Below, one piece after another: positions 63,235 to 64,000 of a stretch of DNA of 64,000 bases (positions are counted from its first letter, which is position 1; each line of letters opens with the position of its first letter). The notes beneath the pieces are model-generated. The model was given only the letters and a program-made list of their open reading frames with translations. It was not told where the DNA came from and did not search any database. The position numbers and the translations under genes were made by a program. Source of the stretch: Lates calcarifer (lineage: Eukaryota > Chordata > Actinopteri > Centropomidae); the NCBI RefSeq assembly GCF_001640805.2, contig NC_066838.1, positions 6,962,601-7,026,600 on the forward strand, read 5' to 3'.

Positions 63235-64000
63235 AGCCCACAACAATTTCCAGTCCTACACTTCTTAGCTCAGAGTACATCGGGTGATAAAAATGCGGCA
63301 TCCTGGCCCATTACAATACTGGAGCTGACAATGTTGTGATCACGAGAACAACAGACAAGGAGGAATTCACGAACAAACAAATCATAACGAGGAGTTTGAA
63401 ATGACACAGCAGTGTGCGTCTGTTAAAAATGCAAGCAGAGTCATAAAAAATATCTTTAAGTGCGCATATTTTAAGTTTCATTTGTAGGGGGAGGGTGTGT
63501 GTAAATGTTGTAAGAAGTGTCGTAGAGAAAAAGGTGATTGAAACATCCAAAAAACGCTCTGAACAGGGGACATAGTGCACATTGTGAGTTTGATCAGTAT
63601 TGTTGAATGTGAAGAGAAAAGCTGTATGTAATGAGTTATTACAGTGTTTCAGTCTGATCCGTGGTGATTTTTTTTTAAAATATATTACCCTGCTGTGAGA
63701 CACAGACAGTCAGTCATGTATTAAGCACAAGTTAGTGTTGGAAAGGTGGGGTAGATATGGTGGGCTTAATAATTTACAGCCTCCTGCTTGGATACCAGCT
63801 GCCACACCCAGAGCTGCATCCCGTCTCCCCCGTCTGATCGCTCCCTCCATCTCACTTCTCTGTGGGACTTTATATTCCAGTGCTTCAGAGTGCCATTAAG
63901 ATTGCGGCTGATTTCCTGCTCCTGGAGTTGTACAGTATGAGGGGTTAGAGCAGGATATGGATGGGGTTGGTCTTTGTTACAGTCAGTCAGTAGCTGGCTG

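Larger units (their letters stand above)
58267..64000. other. Noncoding stretch, probably gnb1 intron 1 and upstream DNA
   Basis: No exon of a recognisable protein is seen on either strand. It holds a block at 58590-59700 that looks like decayed repeat, with a 'ctaagcaaggcgccttaaccccc' motif near 59646. It also holds a GGA-rich microsatellite (about 61650-61690) and a strong hairpin at 63171-63234. A CT-rich, CpG-poor end (63.78-63.86 kb) could approach the true first exon, but I cannot show it. Confidence 0.5.

Noticed and set aside
63311..63703. Open frame of 130 codons on the minus strand
   Set aside because: Biased, low-complexity composition with no domain, no Kozak or splice context and no neighbour support; expected by chance in 64 kb of AT-rich DNA.

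Overview
The window is nuclear DNA from a ray-finned fish, most likely a percomorph teleost. Genes are split by introns with GT/AG borders. Intergenic DNA is AT-rich and full of microsatellites and decayed teleost-type dispersed repeats. Four of the six genes (mad2l2, slc35e2, nadk, gnb1) have human orthologs on 1p36. I see no prokaryotic, phage, plasmid or CRISPR features.

Layout, left to right. mad2l2 (minus, 8 coding exons, 480-2548) lies between two direct copies of a ~150 bp repeat. It is head-to-head with a SLC25A45/47/48-type mitochondrial carrier (plus, 6 coding exons, 5013-7932). The carrier is tail-to-tail with slc35e2 (minus, 8 coding exons, 11238-15109). slc35e2 is head-to-head with a multi-pass membrane protein gene that I do not recognise (plus, about 9 coding exons, ~17511-25630); the spacer holds decayed hAT-like repeats. 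That gene is tail-to-tail with nadk (minus, 11 coding exons, 28453-42681, with a noncoding first exon near 43.5 kb). gnb1 (minus, 9 coding exons, 48114-58216) follows in the same orientation. From 58.27 kb to the right edge there is no recognisable coding sequence; it is probably gnb1 intron 1 and upstream DNA.

Reconstructed from splice signals and open frames, the proteins are: Mad2l2 210 aa, carrier 285 aa, Slc35e2 388 aa, NAD kinase 430 aa and G-beta-1 340 aa, all intact and near the usual family lengths. The unknown protein is ~390 aa with about nine hydrophobic segments, and its first exon is uncertain.

The genes do not form one pathway: DNA damage tolerance and mitotic control (Mad2l2), mitochondrial transport (carrier), a DMT-type transporter (Slc35e2), NADP supply (Nadk) and heterotrimeric G-protein signalling (Gnb1). 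The order looks like conserved vertebrate synteny.

Points for a second look: a perfect 48-nt inverted repeat in the introns flanking carrier exon 5; the unrecognised membrane protein with its conflicting first-exon frame; a 26-bp-stem hairpin near 63.2 kb; the direct repeat bracketing mad2l2; a diverged duplication inside a nadk intron; and overlapping poly(A) signals on both strands at 26.27 kb. I found no convincing new multi-gene system.
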